From Pseudomonas asplenii (GTDB lineage Bacteria; Pseudomonadota; Gammaproteobacteria; Pseudomonadales; Pseudomonadaceae), in NCBI RefSeq assembly GCF_900105475.1, contig NZ_LT629777.1, positions 6,465,537 through 6,529,536 on the forward strand: a stretch of DNA of 64,000 nt, given 5' to 3'. A program made the position numbers and the translations under genes. Below the pieces are notes generated by a model, which did no database searches, was not told the origin of the DNA, and saw only the letters and a list, made by a program, of their open reading frames with translations. Positions 48,198-56,167 of the stretch are shown here, piece by piece (the first letter of the stretch is position 1; each line of letters opens with the position of its first letter).

Positions 48198-48978
48198 ACA
48201 TCTGATGCTGATCGCCGCCCTGCTCTGCGCCGGCTATGCCCAGGCCGACAACAGCAAGGCCCAAGCCCCGATAACGCCAGATCCGGACGGCTTCACCGAG
48301 CCGTTGAAGACGCTCAAGTTCAACCCGGGCCTGGACCAACGTGAATTCGAGCGCTCGACGCTCAACGCGCTGAATGTCTACGACCCGCTGGAGTCGTGGA
48401 ACCGTCGCGTCTACCACTTCAACTATCGGTTCGACCAGTGGGTGTTCCTGCCGGTGGTCGACGGTTATCGCTACGTCACGCCGGGTTTTGTGCGCAGTGG
48501 CGTGAGCAACTTCTTCAGCAACCTGGGGGATGTGCCCAACCTGCTCAACAGCCTGCTCCAGTTCAAGGGCAAGCGCTCACTGGAGACCACCGGGCGCTTG
48601 CTGCTCAACACCACCATCGGCATTGCCGGCTTGTGGGACCCGGCGACCAAAATGGGCTTGCCGCGCCAAAGCGAGGACTTTGGTCAGACCCTGGGTTTCT
48701 ATGGCGTACCGGGCGGTGCCTATCTGGTGTTGCCGTTCTTCGGTCCGTCCAACCTGCGCGATACCGGCGGCCTGGTGTTCGACTTCGCAGCAGAATCGCA
48801 GATCAACTTCCTCAACGTATCCCAGGCCAGCGAGAACCATCCGGAGATCTACCTGCTGCGCGCCGTCGACAAGCGCTACACCACCAGCTTTCGCTATGGC
48901 CAGTTGAACTCGCCGTTCGAATACGAGAAGGTGCGCTACGTCTATACCGAATCGCGCAAGTTGCAGATCGCCGAGTAA
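48190..48978 (+). CDS. mlaA: MlaA/VacJ outer-membrane phospholipid-removal protein
   Basis: 262-residue MlaA, which extracts mislocalised phospholipids from the outer leaflet together with porins and the Mla pathway. Family motifs: YDPLESWNRRVYHFNYRFD, GVSNFFSNLGDVPNLLNSLL, GFYGVPGGAYLVLPFFGPSN and RDTGGLVFD. The signal sequence (HLMLIAALLCAGYAQAD) lacks a proper lipobox, so unlike E. coli MlaA this one may be non-lipidated. Start GTG 48190 is preferred; ATG 48205 would shorten the signal to about 14 residues. Confidence 0.9.
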   Translation: MAKHLMLIAALLCAGYAQADNSKAQAPITPDPDGFTEPLKTLKFNPGLDQREFERSTLNALNVYDPLESWNRRVYHFNYRFDQWVFLPVVDGYRYVTPGFVRSGVSNFFSNLGDVPNLLNSLLQFKGKRSLETTGRLLLNTTIGIAGLWDPATKMGLPRQSEDFGQTLGFYGVPGGAYLVLPFFGPSNLRDTGGLVFDFAAESQINFLNVSQASENHPEIYLLRAVDKRYTTSFRYGQLNSPFEYEKVRYVYTESRKLQIAE

Positions 48979-49056
48979 ACCGGGAAGCGATAGAAATATC
49001 CCTTCCTCGCCAGCAAGGACGCGCCGAGACAATCTCTGGCGCGTCTTCAGGCACAG

Positions 49057-50241
49057 TCAACTGGCCGAAGCCGCCTGCAACATCACCGCCTGGGGCAGAC
49101 CGAGAAACCGGCACAGCTCATCGCGCTTGGCCAAGGCGTCACGGCGCCCCAACTCGATCAGCTCGCTGCAATAACCGGCCTCGAACAACAGATAGCTGAG
49201 CACTCCGGCACCACTGGTCCGGGTCGCACCCGGGCCGCGCAGGAACAAACGCAACGCCGGCGGCAATTCGTGACGATGGCGTGCAGCGATTTCGTCGAGC
49301 GGCTGACTGGGGGCGATCACCAGCACATCCACCGGCGCCAGCCCCAGGCTGCGCGGCTGATGGGGTGGCAGCATGCGACCGAACTGATTCAGGCGCTGCA
49401 ACAGTTCGATGTCGCTTTCCAGACTATCGATGAACGTACTGTTGAGCATGTGTCCGCTGATCTGCGCCAGACTCGGCTGCAGGCCCGTATAGCGCCGCTC
49501 GACGGCCTCCCGGGCGTCGAGGCCGCGCGAGTTGCCACTGACGCCAACCACCAGCACCCGAGTGGCGCCCAGGTGCAACGCCGGACTGATGGGGGCCGAC
49601 TGCCGCACCGCGCCGTCGCCAAAATACTCAGGCCCCAACTTGACCGGTGCAAACAGCAATGGAATCGCCGAACTGGCCAACAGATGATCGACGGTCAATT
49701 CGGTCGGCACGCCAATGCGCCGATGACGCAACCACGAATCGATGGCACCCTTGCCCTGATAGAAGGTGACCGCCTGCCCCGATTCATAACCGAAGGCCGT
49801 CACCGCCACCGCACGCAGTTGCTGGTGCTCGATGGCCTGCGCGATACCGGGCAAATGGATTTTCTCGTCGAGCAGGTCGCGCAACGGCGAGCTGTTGAGC
49901 AGGGCCACCGGCACCTGGGCACCCAGGCCGAGCAGGCTGTGGCCAAAAAACCGCGTGGCCTGGTGAATCACTCCCGGCCAGTCGCTGCGTAGCACCCGAT
50001 GGCTGCGAAAACCCTGCCAGAACGCACTCAGACGTTCGATGGCAGCGGTAAAGTTCATCGCCCCACTGGCCAGACTGACCGCGTTGATCGCTCCCGCCGA
50101 CGTGCCGACGATCACCGGAAACGGGTTGCTCGTCCCCGGCGGCAGCAGCTCGCCAATCGCTGCCAGCACACCTACCTGATACGCGGCTCGTGCGCCCCCA
50201 CCAGAGAGAATCAGGCCAGTCACCGGTTCAGTTGGGCTCAT
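49057..50241 (-). CDS. Patatin-like phospholipase
   Basis: 394-residue protein. Oxyanion loop LSGGGARAAYQVGVL, nucleophile IVGTSAGAINAVSLA, and catalytic aspartate in YFGDGAVRQSAP form the Ser-Asp dyad of patatin lipases. No signal peptide, so cytoplasmic. ATG 50241 is 8 bases after GGAG; a GTG three codons earlier is less suited. Neighbouring mlaA and lpxL-type genes place it in an envelope lipid group. Follows the acyltransferase at 50315 on the same strand. Confidence 0.88.
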   Translation of the reverse strand: MSPTEPVTGLILSGGGARAAYQVGVLAAIGELLPPGTSNPFPVIVGTSAGAINAVSLASGAMNFTAAIERLSAFWQGFRSHRVLRSDWPGVIHQATRFFGHSLLGLGAQVPVALLNSSPLRDLLDEKIHLPGIAQAIEHQQLRAVAVTAFGYESGQAVTFYQGKGAIDSWLRHRRIGVPTELTVDHLLASSAIPLLFAPVKLGPEYFGDGAVRQSAPISPALHLGATRVLVVGVSGNSRGLDAREAVERRYTGLQPSLAQISGHMLNSTFIDSLESDIELLQRLNQFGRMLPPHQPRSLGLAPVDVLVIAPSQPLDEIAARHRHELPPALRLFLRGPGATRTSGAGVLSYLLFEAGYCSELIELGRRDALAKRDELCRFLGLPQAVMLQAASAS

Positions 50242-50314
50242 TCGCGACACTCCGTCAGTCAGCTAGCTACCTGATACACCAGGCCCTTCCCTGGCAGCAA
50301 GAGGGCCCTGCAGT

Positions 50315-51250
50315 TTATCGACGTTTTTTCTCGTAGAGCCTGGGCTCTCCCGCCGGGCGGCTCTTGAACCGCCGATGAGTCCACAGGTATTGCTCGGGAC
50401 ATGCCCGCAACGACGCCTCGACCCAACGGTTGATCCGCAGGCAATCGACCTCCTCGGACTCGGCCGGAAAGTCCGTCAGCGGCGGATGGATCACCAGCCG
50501 ATAACCACTGCCGTCGGCCAGCCGCTCCTGGGTGAAGGGCACCACCAGCGCCTTGCCCAGACGGGCGAACTTGCTGGTCGCAGTGACGGTCGCCGCCTGG
50601 ATTCCAAACAGCGGCACGAAGATACTCTGCTTGATTCCGTAGTCCTGGTCGGGGGCGTACCAGATCGCCCGGCCGGCGCGCAACAGTTTGAGCATCCCAC
50701 GCACATCGTCACGCTCCACGGCGAGGGAGTCGAGATTGTGCCGCTCGCGACCACGGCGCTGGACGAAATCGAACAGTGCATTGCCATGTTCGCGGTACAT
50801 GCCATCGATGGTGTGCTGCTGCCCCAGAAGGGCCGCGCCGATTTCCAGCGTGGTGAAATGCAGCGCCATCAGGATCACGCCCTTGCCCTCGCGCTGGGCC
50901 TGCTGCAAATGCTCAAGCCCTTCGACATGGGCCAGACGCGCCAGGCGCGGTTTGGCCCACCACCAGCTCATGGCCATTTCAAAGAAGGCGATGCCGGTGG
51001 ACGCGAAGTTTTCCTTGAGCAGACGGGTGCGCTCGGCGCTGGACTTCTCCGGGAAACACAATTCCAGGTTACGCGCGGCGATCCGCCGACGTTCGCCGGC
51101 CACCCGGTACATCACGGCGCCCAGGATGCGCCCGACCTTCAACAGGGCGCAGTAGGGCAATTGAACGATCAGCCACAGCAGCCCAAGCCCCAACCAGAGC
51201 AACCAGTAGCGTGGATGAAAAAAAGCAGCTCGAAAACGCGGGCGATCCAT
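50315..51250 (-). CDS. Lipid A biosynthesis lauroyl-type acyltransferase (LpxL/HtrB family)
   Basis: 311-residue membrane-bound acyltransferase. N-terminal helix (YWLLWLGLGLLWLIVQLPYC), HX4E catalytic motif in ILMALHFTTLEIGAAL, and YAPDQDYGIKQSIFVPLFG for acyl-ACP and lipid binding. It adds a secondary acyl chain to lipid A. Corresponds to the htrB homologue beside minC in P. aeruginosa (PA3242). Divergent from minC. Confidence 0.9.
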   Translation of the reverse strand: MDRPRFRAAFFHPRYWLLWLGLGLLWLIVQLPYCALLKVGRILGAVMYRVAGERRRIAARNLELCFPEKSSAERTRLLKENFASTGIAFFEMAMSWWWAKPRLARLAHVEGLEHLQQAQREGKGVILMALHFTTLEIGAALLGQQHTIDGMYREHGNALFDFVQRRGRERHNLDSLAVERDDVRGMLKLLRAGRAIWYAPDQDYGIKQSIFVPLFGIQAATVTATSKFARLGKALVVPFTQERLADGSGYRLVIHPPLTDFPAESEEVDCLRINRWVEASLRACPEQYLWTHRRFKSRPAGEPRLYEKKRR

Positions 51251-51370
51251 TAATGATTCCGGACAGACACAAGGCCGCGCATTCTACAACGGTTCGAGTC
51301 GGCTTGCGGGGCGCGGGCGTTCTCGTTATAAGTCTCGGCACTTTCAGCGACAAGCCACGTTATGCCGACC

Positions 51371-52108
51371 ATGAGCCAAACCGAACCGCTAGACCAGGAT
51401 CCCGTGTTCCAGTTGAAGGGCAGCATGCTCGCCATTACGGTGCTGGAACTGGCGCAGAACAACCTCGATGCCCTCGACCGCCAACTCGCGGCCAAGGTCC
51501 TCCAGGCGCCCAATTTCTTCAGCAACACCCCGCTGGTGCTGGCCCTGGACAAACTTCCCGCCGATCAGGGCGCCGTCGACCTGCCCGGTCTGATGCGCAT
51601 CTGTCGCCAGCATGGCCTGAGGACGCTGGCGATCCGCGCCAACCGGATCGAGGACATTGCCGCCGCGATCGCCATCGACCTGCCAGTACTGCCGCCCTCC
51701 GGCGCCCGTGAACGGCCGGTCGATCCGACCGAAGGCGAAGTGAAGAAAATACCGGAAAAACCACCGGAACCCACGATCAAGCCGACCCGGATCATCACCA
51801 CGCCAGTGCGCGGTGGCCAGCAGGTCTACGCCCAGGGCGGCGACCTGGTGGTGGTTTCTTCCGTCAGCCCCGGCGCGGAACTTCTGGCCGATGGCAACAT
51901 CCATGTTTACGGACCGATGCGTGGTCGCGCCCTGGCCGGTGTCAAGGGTGACACCAAGGCGCGGATTTTCTGCCAGCAACTAAGCGCCGAACTGGTCTCG
52001 ATTGCCGGCCAGTACAAGGTTTCCGAGGATTTGCGGCGCGATCCGCTGTGGGGCTCGGGCGTTCAGATCAGCTTGTCCGGCGACGTGTTGAACATCATAC
52101 GGCTTTAA
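51371..52108 (+). CDS. minC: Septum site-determining protein MinC
   Basis: Inhibitor of FtsZ ring assembly. 245 residues: N-terminal FtsZ-binding domain ([20 protein letters not shown]), a linker, and the C-terminal beta-helix that binds MinD ([40 protein letters not shown]). ATG 51371 ([11 protein letters not shown]) matches the genus N-terminus; an ATG at 51362 would add MPT. Neither has a strong ribosome site. Separated from minD by 205 bases, so minDE may have its own promoter. Confidence 0.95.
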   Translation: MSQTEPLDQDPVFQLKGSMLAITVLELAQNNLDALDRQLAAKVLQAPNFFSNTPLVLALDKLPADQGAVDLPGLMRICRQHGLRTLAIRANRIEDIAAAIAIDLPVLPPSGARERPVDPTEGEVKKIPEKPPEPTIKPTRIITTPVRGGQQVYAQGGDLVVVSSVSPGAELLADGNIHVYGPMRGRALAGVKGDTKARIFCQQLSAELVSIAGQYKVSEDLRRDPLWGSGVQISLSGDVLNIIRL

Positions 52109-52128
52109 CGGATACTTGCCGCCATTTC

Positions 52129-52219
52129 CGAAATGTCGCCTTCTTCGTAGCGAAAATGGCTTGAAGGGGTTAGGAAAACACGAAATGTAAAAATTACCGA
52201 CGGTACTTTAAACATTTCG
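52129..52219. repeat. Repeated CGAAATGT boxes in the minC-minD gap
   Basis: CGAAATGT occurs at 52129-52136 and 52181-52188 and inverted (ACATTTCG) at 52212-52219. The last two flank the palindrome TACCGACGGTA (52195-52205), giving a nested symmetric structure. Possible regulator site or terminator/attenuator upstream of minD. Confidence 0.5.
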
Positions 52220-52313
52220 TCGCTTCCGAGCCAAAGCCAGACGTCTACAGTTGTTTTTCAGCGACGTTCTTCAGGGGCTAAAAAGAGTCCTTTTTCCTTA
52301 GGGGTGATACACC

Positions 52314-53126
52314 TTGGCCAAGATTCTCGTGGTTACATCCGGCAAGGGTGGTGTGGGTAAGACCACCACCAGCGCCGCCATCGGTACCGGCCTCGCGCTG
52401 CGCGGCCACAAGACAGTGATCGTCGACTTCGACGTCGGCCTGCGTAACCTCGACCTCATCATGGGCTGCGAACGCCGCGTGGTGTATGACTTCGTCAACG
52501 TCGTGAACGGCGAAGCCAACCTGCAACAGGCCCTGATCAAGGACAAGCGCCTGGAAAACCTGTACGTGCTGGCTGCCAGCCAGACCCGTGACAAGGATGC
52601 GCTGACCAAGGAAGGCGTGGAAAAGGTACTGATGGAGCTCAAGGAAAGCTTCGAATTCGTGGTCTGCGACTCCCCGGCGGGGATCGAGACCGGTGCCCAC
52701 CTGGCGATGTACTTCGCCGACGAAGCGATTGTCGTCACCAACCCGGAAGTGTCTTCGGTCCGTGACTCCGACCGCATGCTCGGCCTGCTGGCCAGCAAGT
52801 CGCGCCGTGCAGAGCAAGGTGAAGAGCCGATCAAGGAACACCTGTTGCTGACCCGCTACAACCCGGAGCGCGTGAGCAAGGGCGAAATGCTGGGTGTCGA
52901 AGACGTCAAGGAGATCCTGGCCGTGACTCTGCTGGGCGTTATCCCCGAGTCCCAAGCGGTGCTCAAGGCATCCAACCAGGGTGTACCGGTCATCCTCGAC
53001 GACCAGAGCGATGCTGGCCAAGCCTATAGCGATGCGGTTGACCGCCTGCTGGGCAAGACCGTCGAGCATCGTTTCCTCGATGCACAGAAGAAGGGATTCT
53101 TCGAGCGCCTGTTTGGAGGCAACTAA
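52314..53126 (+). CDS. minD: Septum site-determining ATPase MinD
   Basis: Membrane-associated ATPase that recruits MinC and oscillates with MinE. 270 residues; deviant Walker A VTSGKGGVGKTTTSAAIG, Walker B-region FVVCDSPAGIE, and the C-terminal amphipathic membrane helix KKGFFERLFGGN. The start is TTG at 52314 with AGGGG 9 bases upstream; no ATG fits the conserved AKILVVTSG start. Confidence 0.97.
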   Translation: MAKILVVTSGKGGVGKTTTSAAIGTGLALRGHKTVIVDFDVGLRNLDLIMGCERRVVYDFVNVVNGEANLQQALIKDKRLENLYVLAASQTRDKDALTKEGVEKVLMELKESFEFVVCDSPAGIETGAHLAMYFADEAIVVTNPEVSSVRDSDRMLGLLASKSRRAEQGEEPIKEHLLLTRYNPERVSKGEMLGVEDVKEILAVTLLGVIPESQAVLKASNQGVPVILDDQSDAGQAYSDAVDRLLGKTVEHRFLDAQKKGFFERLFGGN

Positions 53127-53129
53127 GCA

Positions 53130-53384
53130 ATGAACCTTTTTGACTTCTTTCGTGCCAGCAAAAAAGTAAGCACCGCGTCGGTTGCGAAAGAGCGTCTGCA
53201 GATCATTGTGGCGCACGAACGCGGCCAACGCAGCACCCCGGACTACTTGCCCGCCCTGCAGCAGGAGCTGGTGGAAGTGATCCGCAAGTACGTCAATATC
53301 GGGTCCGATGACGTGCACGTCGCCTTGGAAAACCAGGGCAGTTGCTCGATTCTGGAACTCAATATCACCCTGCCGGATCGCTGA
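53130..53384 (+). CDS. minE: Cell division topological specificity factor MinE
   Basis: 84-residue partner of MinD: N-terminal membrane-targeting and MinD-contact helix ([21 protein letters not shown]), [15 protein letters not shown] contact strand, and C-terminal dimerisation domain ([20 protein letters not shown]). Three bases after minD. Confidence 0.96.
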   Translation: MNLFDFFRASKKVSTASVAKERLQIIVAHERGQRSTPDYLPALQQELVEVIRKYVNIGSDDVHVALENQGSCSILELNITLPDR

Positions 53385-53427
53385 TCGATCCGGACGGAGC
53401 CACGGCGGCCCGGAACCTGCACCTTTT

Positions 53428-53517
53428 TGTAGGAGCCGAGCTTGCTCGCGAATGGATTCTACAGCCGACTCAATGTCGGCTGATTGACCGCTTTCGCGAG
53501 CAAGCTCGGCTCCTACA
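53428..53517. repeat. REP pair after minE
   Basis: TGTAGGAGCCGAGCTTGCTC (53428 onward) is matched exactly by its inverse ending at 53517; the perfect arm is about 25 bases. An inner palindrome CAGCCGAC-TCAAT-GTCGGCTG fills the middle. It may also end the min transcript. Confidence 0.9.
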
Positions 53518-53568
53518 GTGAGATGCAGGCTTCGGGCCGCCGTTGGCGTTTGTTACGAGGCTGTTTTA

Positions 53569-54204
53569 ATGCCGCTGTCGAATATCCGCATCATCCATCA
53601 GGACGCCGCCGTACTGGTGGTAGACAAGCCGACTCTGCTGCTCTCCGTCCCGGGCCGGGCCGACGACAACAAGGATTGCCTGATCACCCGCCTGCAGGAA
53701 AACGGCTACCCCGAAGCCCTGATCGTCCATCGGCTGGACTGGGAAACCTCGGGCATCATCCTGCTGGCTCGCGACCCGGACACCCATCGCGAACTGTCGC
53801 GACAGTTTCATGACCGCGAAACCGAAAAAGCCTATACCGCACTCTGCTGGGGCCAGCCGGAACTGGACAGTGGCAGCATCGACCTGCCGCTGCGCTACGA
53901 CCCGCCGACCAAACCCCGCCATGTGGTCGATCACGAGTTCGGCAAACATGCGCTGACCTTCTGGAAAGTGCTGGAGCGCCATGCCGACTGGTGCCGGGTA
54001 GAGCTGACGCCGATCACCGGGCGCTCGCATCAACTGCGGGTGCACATGCTGTCCATCGGTCATCCACTGCTGGGCGACGGCCTGTATGCCCACCCGCAGG
54101 CGCTGGCGGCCTGGCCAAGACTGTGCCTGCACGCCAGCATGCTGAGTTTCACCCACCCGCAGAGCGGCGAGCGCCTGCGCTTCGAGTGCCCGGCGCCGTT
54201 CTGA
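53569..54204 (+). CDS. rluA: Pseudouridine synthase RluA-family
   Basis: 211-residue synthase; catalytic aspartate in LIVHRLDWETSGIIL, and LTPITGRSHQLRVHMLSIGHPLLGD as the C-terminal signature (given in two halves around residue 155). RluA modifies U746 of 23S rRNA and U32 of some tRNAs; the short length without an S4 domain and the place after minE fit RluA. ATG 53569 follows GAGG. Confidence 0.88.
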   Translation: MPLSNIRIIHQDAAVLVVDKPTLLLSVPGRADDNKDCLITRLQENGYPEALIVHRLDWETSGIILLARDPDTHRELSRQFHDRETEKAYTALCWGQPELDSGSIDLPLRYDPPTKPRHVVDHEFGKHALTFWKVLERHADWCRVELTPITGRSHQLRVHMLSIGHPLLGDGLYAHPQALAAWPRLCLHASMLSFTHPQSGERLRFECPAPF

Positions 54205-54240
54205 GCCGCGCCGCGAATCACTCCTGCCGCCTGTATTGCC

Positions 54241-54314
54241 CTGTAGGAGCCCGGCTTGTTGGCGAATGCGCTCTCACGGTAGCTAAAAGCTTCGCGGGCA
54301 AGCCCGGCCCCTGC
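54241..54314. repeat. REP pair between rluA and apeB
   Basis: CTGTAGGAGCCCGGCTTGTT at the left and an imperfect inverse (GGGCAAGCCCGGCCCCTGCAAG) at the right; central AAAAGCTTCGCGGGCAAGCC is shared with the copy at 58356. Confidence 0.8.
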
Positions 54315-54355
54315 AAGATACGGTAAACTCCCGACATTGCCGTCTGGAGCCACTT

Positions 54356-55645
54356 ATGCGCGCAGAGTTGAACCAAGGCCTGATCGACTTTCTCAAGGCC
54401 TCTCCCACCCCCTTTCATGCCACCGCCAGCCTGGTCCAACGCCTGGAAGCGGCCGGCTACCAGCGTCTCGACGAGCGCGAAACCTGGCATACCGAGCCTA
54501 ACGGTCGCTACTACGTCACCCGTAACGACTCTTCCATCATCGCCTTCAAGCTCGGCCGCGCCTCACCGCTGCTGGCCGGCATCCGCATGGTCGGCGCCCA
54601 TACCGACAGCCCGTGTCTGCGGGTCAAGCCGCAGCCCGAACTGCAGCGCCATGGCTTCTGGCAGTTGGGTGTCGAAGTCTACGGCGGCGCCCTGCTCGCG
54701 CCCTGGTTCGACCGCGACCTGTCCCTGGCCGGCCGCGTCACCTTCCGGCGCGACGGCAAGGTCGAAAGCCAGTTGATCGACTTCAAGGCCCCCATCGCGA
54801 CCATCCCCAACCTGGCGATTCACCTCAACCGTGAAGCCAACCAGGGCTGGGCGATCAATCCACAGAACGAGCTGCCACCGATCCTGGCGCAATTCGCCGG
54901 CGATGAGCGGGTGGATTTCCGCGCAGTGCTCACCGACCAGTTGGCCCGCGAACATGGCCTCAGCGCCGACGTGGTACTCGATTACGAGTTGAGTTTCTAC
55001 GACACCCAGAGCGCCGCCGTGATCGGTCTCAACGGTGATTTCATCGCCGGTGCCCGCCTGGACAACCTGCTGTCCTGCTACGCCGGCCTGCAGGCATTGC
55101 TCAATGCCGACAGCGAGGAAACCTGCCTGCTGGTCTGCAACGACCACGAGGAAGTCGGTTCCTGCTCCGCCTGCGGTGCCGATGGCCCGATGCTCGAGCA
55201 GACCCTGCGCCGCCTGCTGCCGGAAGGCGAGGACTATGTACGCACGATTCAGCGCTCGCTGCTGGTCTCGGCCGACAACGCCCATGGCGTACACCCCAAC
55301 TACGCCGAGAAACACGACGCCAACCATGGCCCGAAACTCAACGCAGGCCCGGTGATCAAGGTCAACAACAACCAGCGTTACGCCACCAACAGTGAAACCG
55401 CCGGTTTCTTCCGCCATCTGTGCATGGCCGAAGAAGTCCCGGTGCAGAGCTTCGTGGTGCGCAGCGACATGGGTTGCGGCTCGACCATCGGACCGATCAC
55501 CGCCAGTCACCTGGGCGTGCGTACCGTGGACATCGGCCTGCCGACCTTCGCCATGCACTCGATCCGCGAACTGGCGGGCAGCCACGACCTGGCGCATCTG
55601 GTGAAAGTCCTGGGCGCGTTCTACGCCAGCCACGAACTGCCCTGA
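54356..55645 (+). CDS. apeB: M18 family aminopeptidase
   Basis: 429-residue metallo-aminopeptidase. Metal ligands are in [43 protein letters not shown] and [18 protein letters not shown], with the late histidine in [15 protein letters not shown]18 enzymes are cytoplasmic dodecamers that trim acidic or neutral N-terminal residues. Confidence 0.95.
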   Translation: MRAELNQGLIDFLKASPTPFHATASLVQRLEAAGYQRLDERETWHTEPNGRYYVTRNDSSIIAFKLGRASPLLAGIRMVGAHTDSPCLRVKPQPELQRHGFWQLGVEVYGGALLAPWFDRDLSLAGRVTFRRDGKVESQLIDFKAPIATIPNLAIHLNREANQGWAINPQNELPPILAQFAGDERVDFRAVLTDQLAREHGLSADVVLDYELSFYDTQSAAVIGLNGDFIAGARLDNLLSCYAGLQALLNADSEETCLLVCNDHEEVGSCSACGADGPMLEQTLRRLLPEGEDYVRTIQRSLLVSADNAHGVHPNYAEKHDANHGPKLNAGPVIKVNNNQRYATNSETAGFFRHLCMAEEVPVQSFVVRSDMGCGSTIGPITASHLGVRTVDIGLPTFAMHSIRELAGSHDLAHLVKVLGAFYASHELP

Positions 55646-55718
55646 GCCCGCGTTCCCCTTGGTCTGGGGGCAACCCCAGAGCCCTGGGAACACTCCGGAC
55701 GATGAGAAAAATCCGGAC

Positions 55719-55808
55719 TGTGGGAGCAGGATTTATCCGCGAAGAGGCCCTTGAGATCGCCAAAAGCTTCTCGGCGATCCGAAACCTCGGTAAATCCTGC
55801 CCCCACAG
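55719..55808. repeat. REP-like inverted repeat after apeB
   Basis: TGTGGGAGCAGGATTTATCC at 55719 and an inverse ending CCTGCCCCCACA at 55807. The middle contains AAAAGCTTCTCGGCGATC, recalling the other copies but of a different subfamily. Confidence 0.75.
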
Positions 55809-55927
55809 TATCGCCTCTCCCCTCTTCATCAGGCCCATCACCCGACCTGATAACGCCTGATGCACATCAAGGCATCCCCACCAAAGCGACCTAGACTGAA
55901 GGTATATCCCTCGACAAGGCCGTCGTC

Positions 55928-56104
55928 ATGATCACCCCGTTCGAATTCCACTCGATGCTCATCCCGATCCTGGCCGGTATGCTGCTGTTGGCCGTGGGCT
56001 TCAACTTCCGGGAAAACCGGGCCGGGCCGGCGCTGATGTGGTCTGGCATGCTGTTGATCCTCGGGACCGTGCTCTACAAGATCCTCGCCAAACTGGCCGA
56101 ATAA
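55928..56104 (+). CDS. 58-residue membrane peptide of unknown function
   Basis: MITPFEFHSMLIPILAGMLL opens a short protein with two predicted helices joined by a charged turn (NFRENRAGPA) and ending LAKLAE. AAGG lies about 10 bases upstream of the ATG, and codon use is normal for the genome. The family is not one I can name. It lies just before the MscS gene and may be co-transcribed with it. Confidence 0.65.
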   Translation: MITPFEFHSMLIPILAGMLLLAVGFNFRENRAGPALMWSGMLLILGTVLYKILAKLAE

Positions 56105-56167
56105 ATGCGCGACGCCCAAGGCTGGCGTACACTCGGTCGATCTGCATTCCGTATGGTTGACTGACTA

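Noticed and set aside
48190..48978. Lipoprotein assignment for MlaA
   Set aside because: The only cysteine in the signal region is preceded by two leucines, which does not fit the lipobox; a signal peptidase I site (AQA) is available instead.
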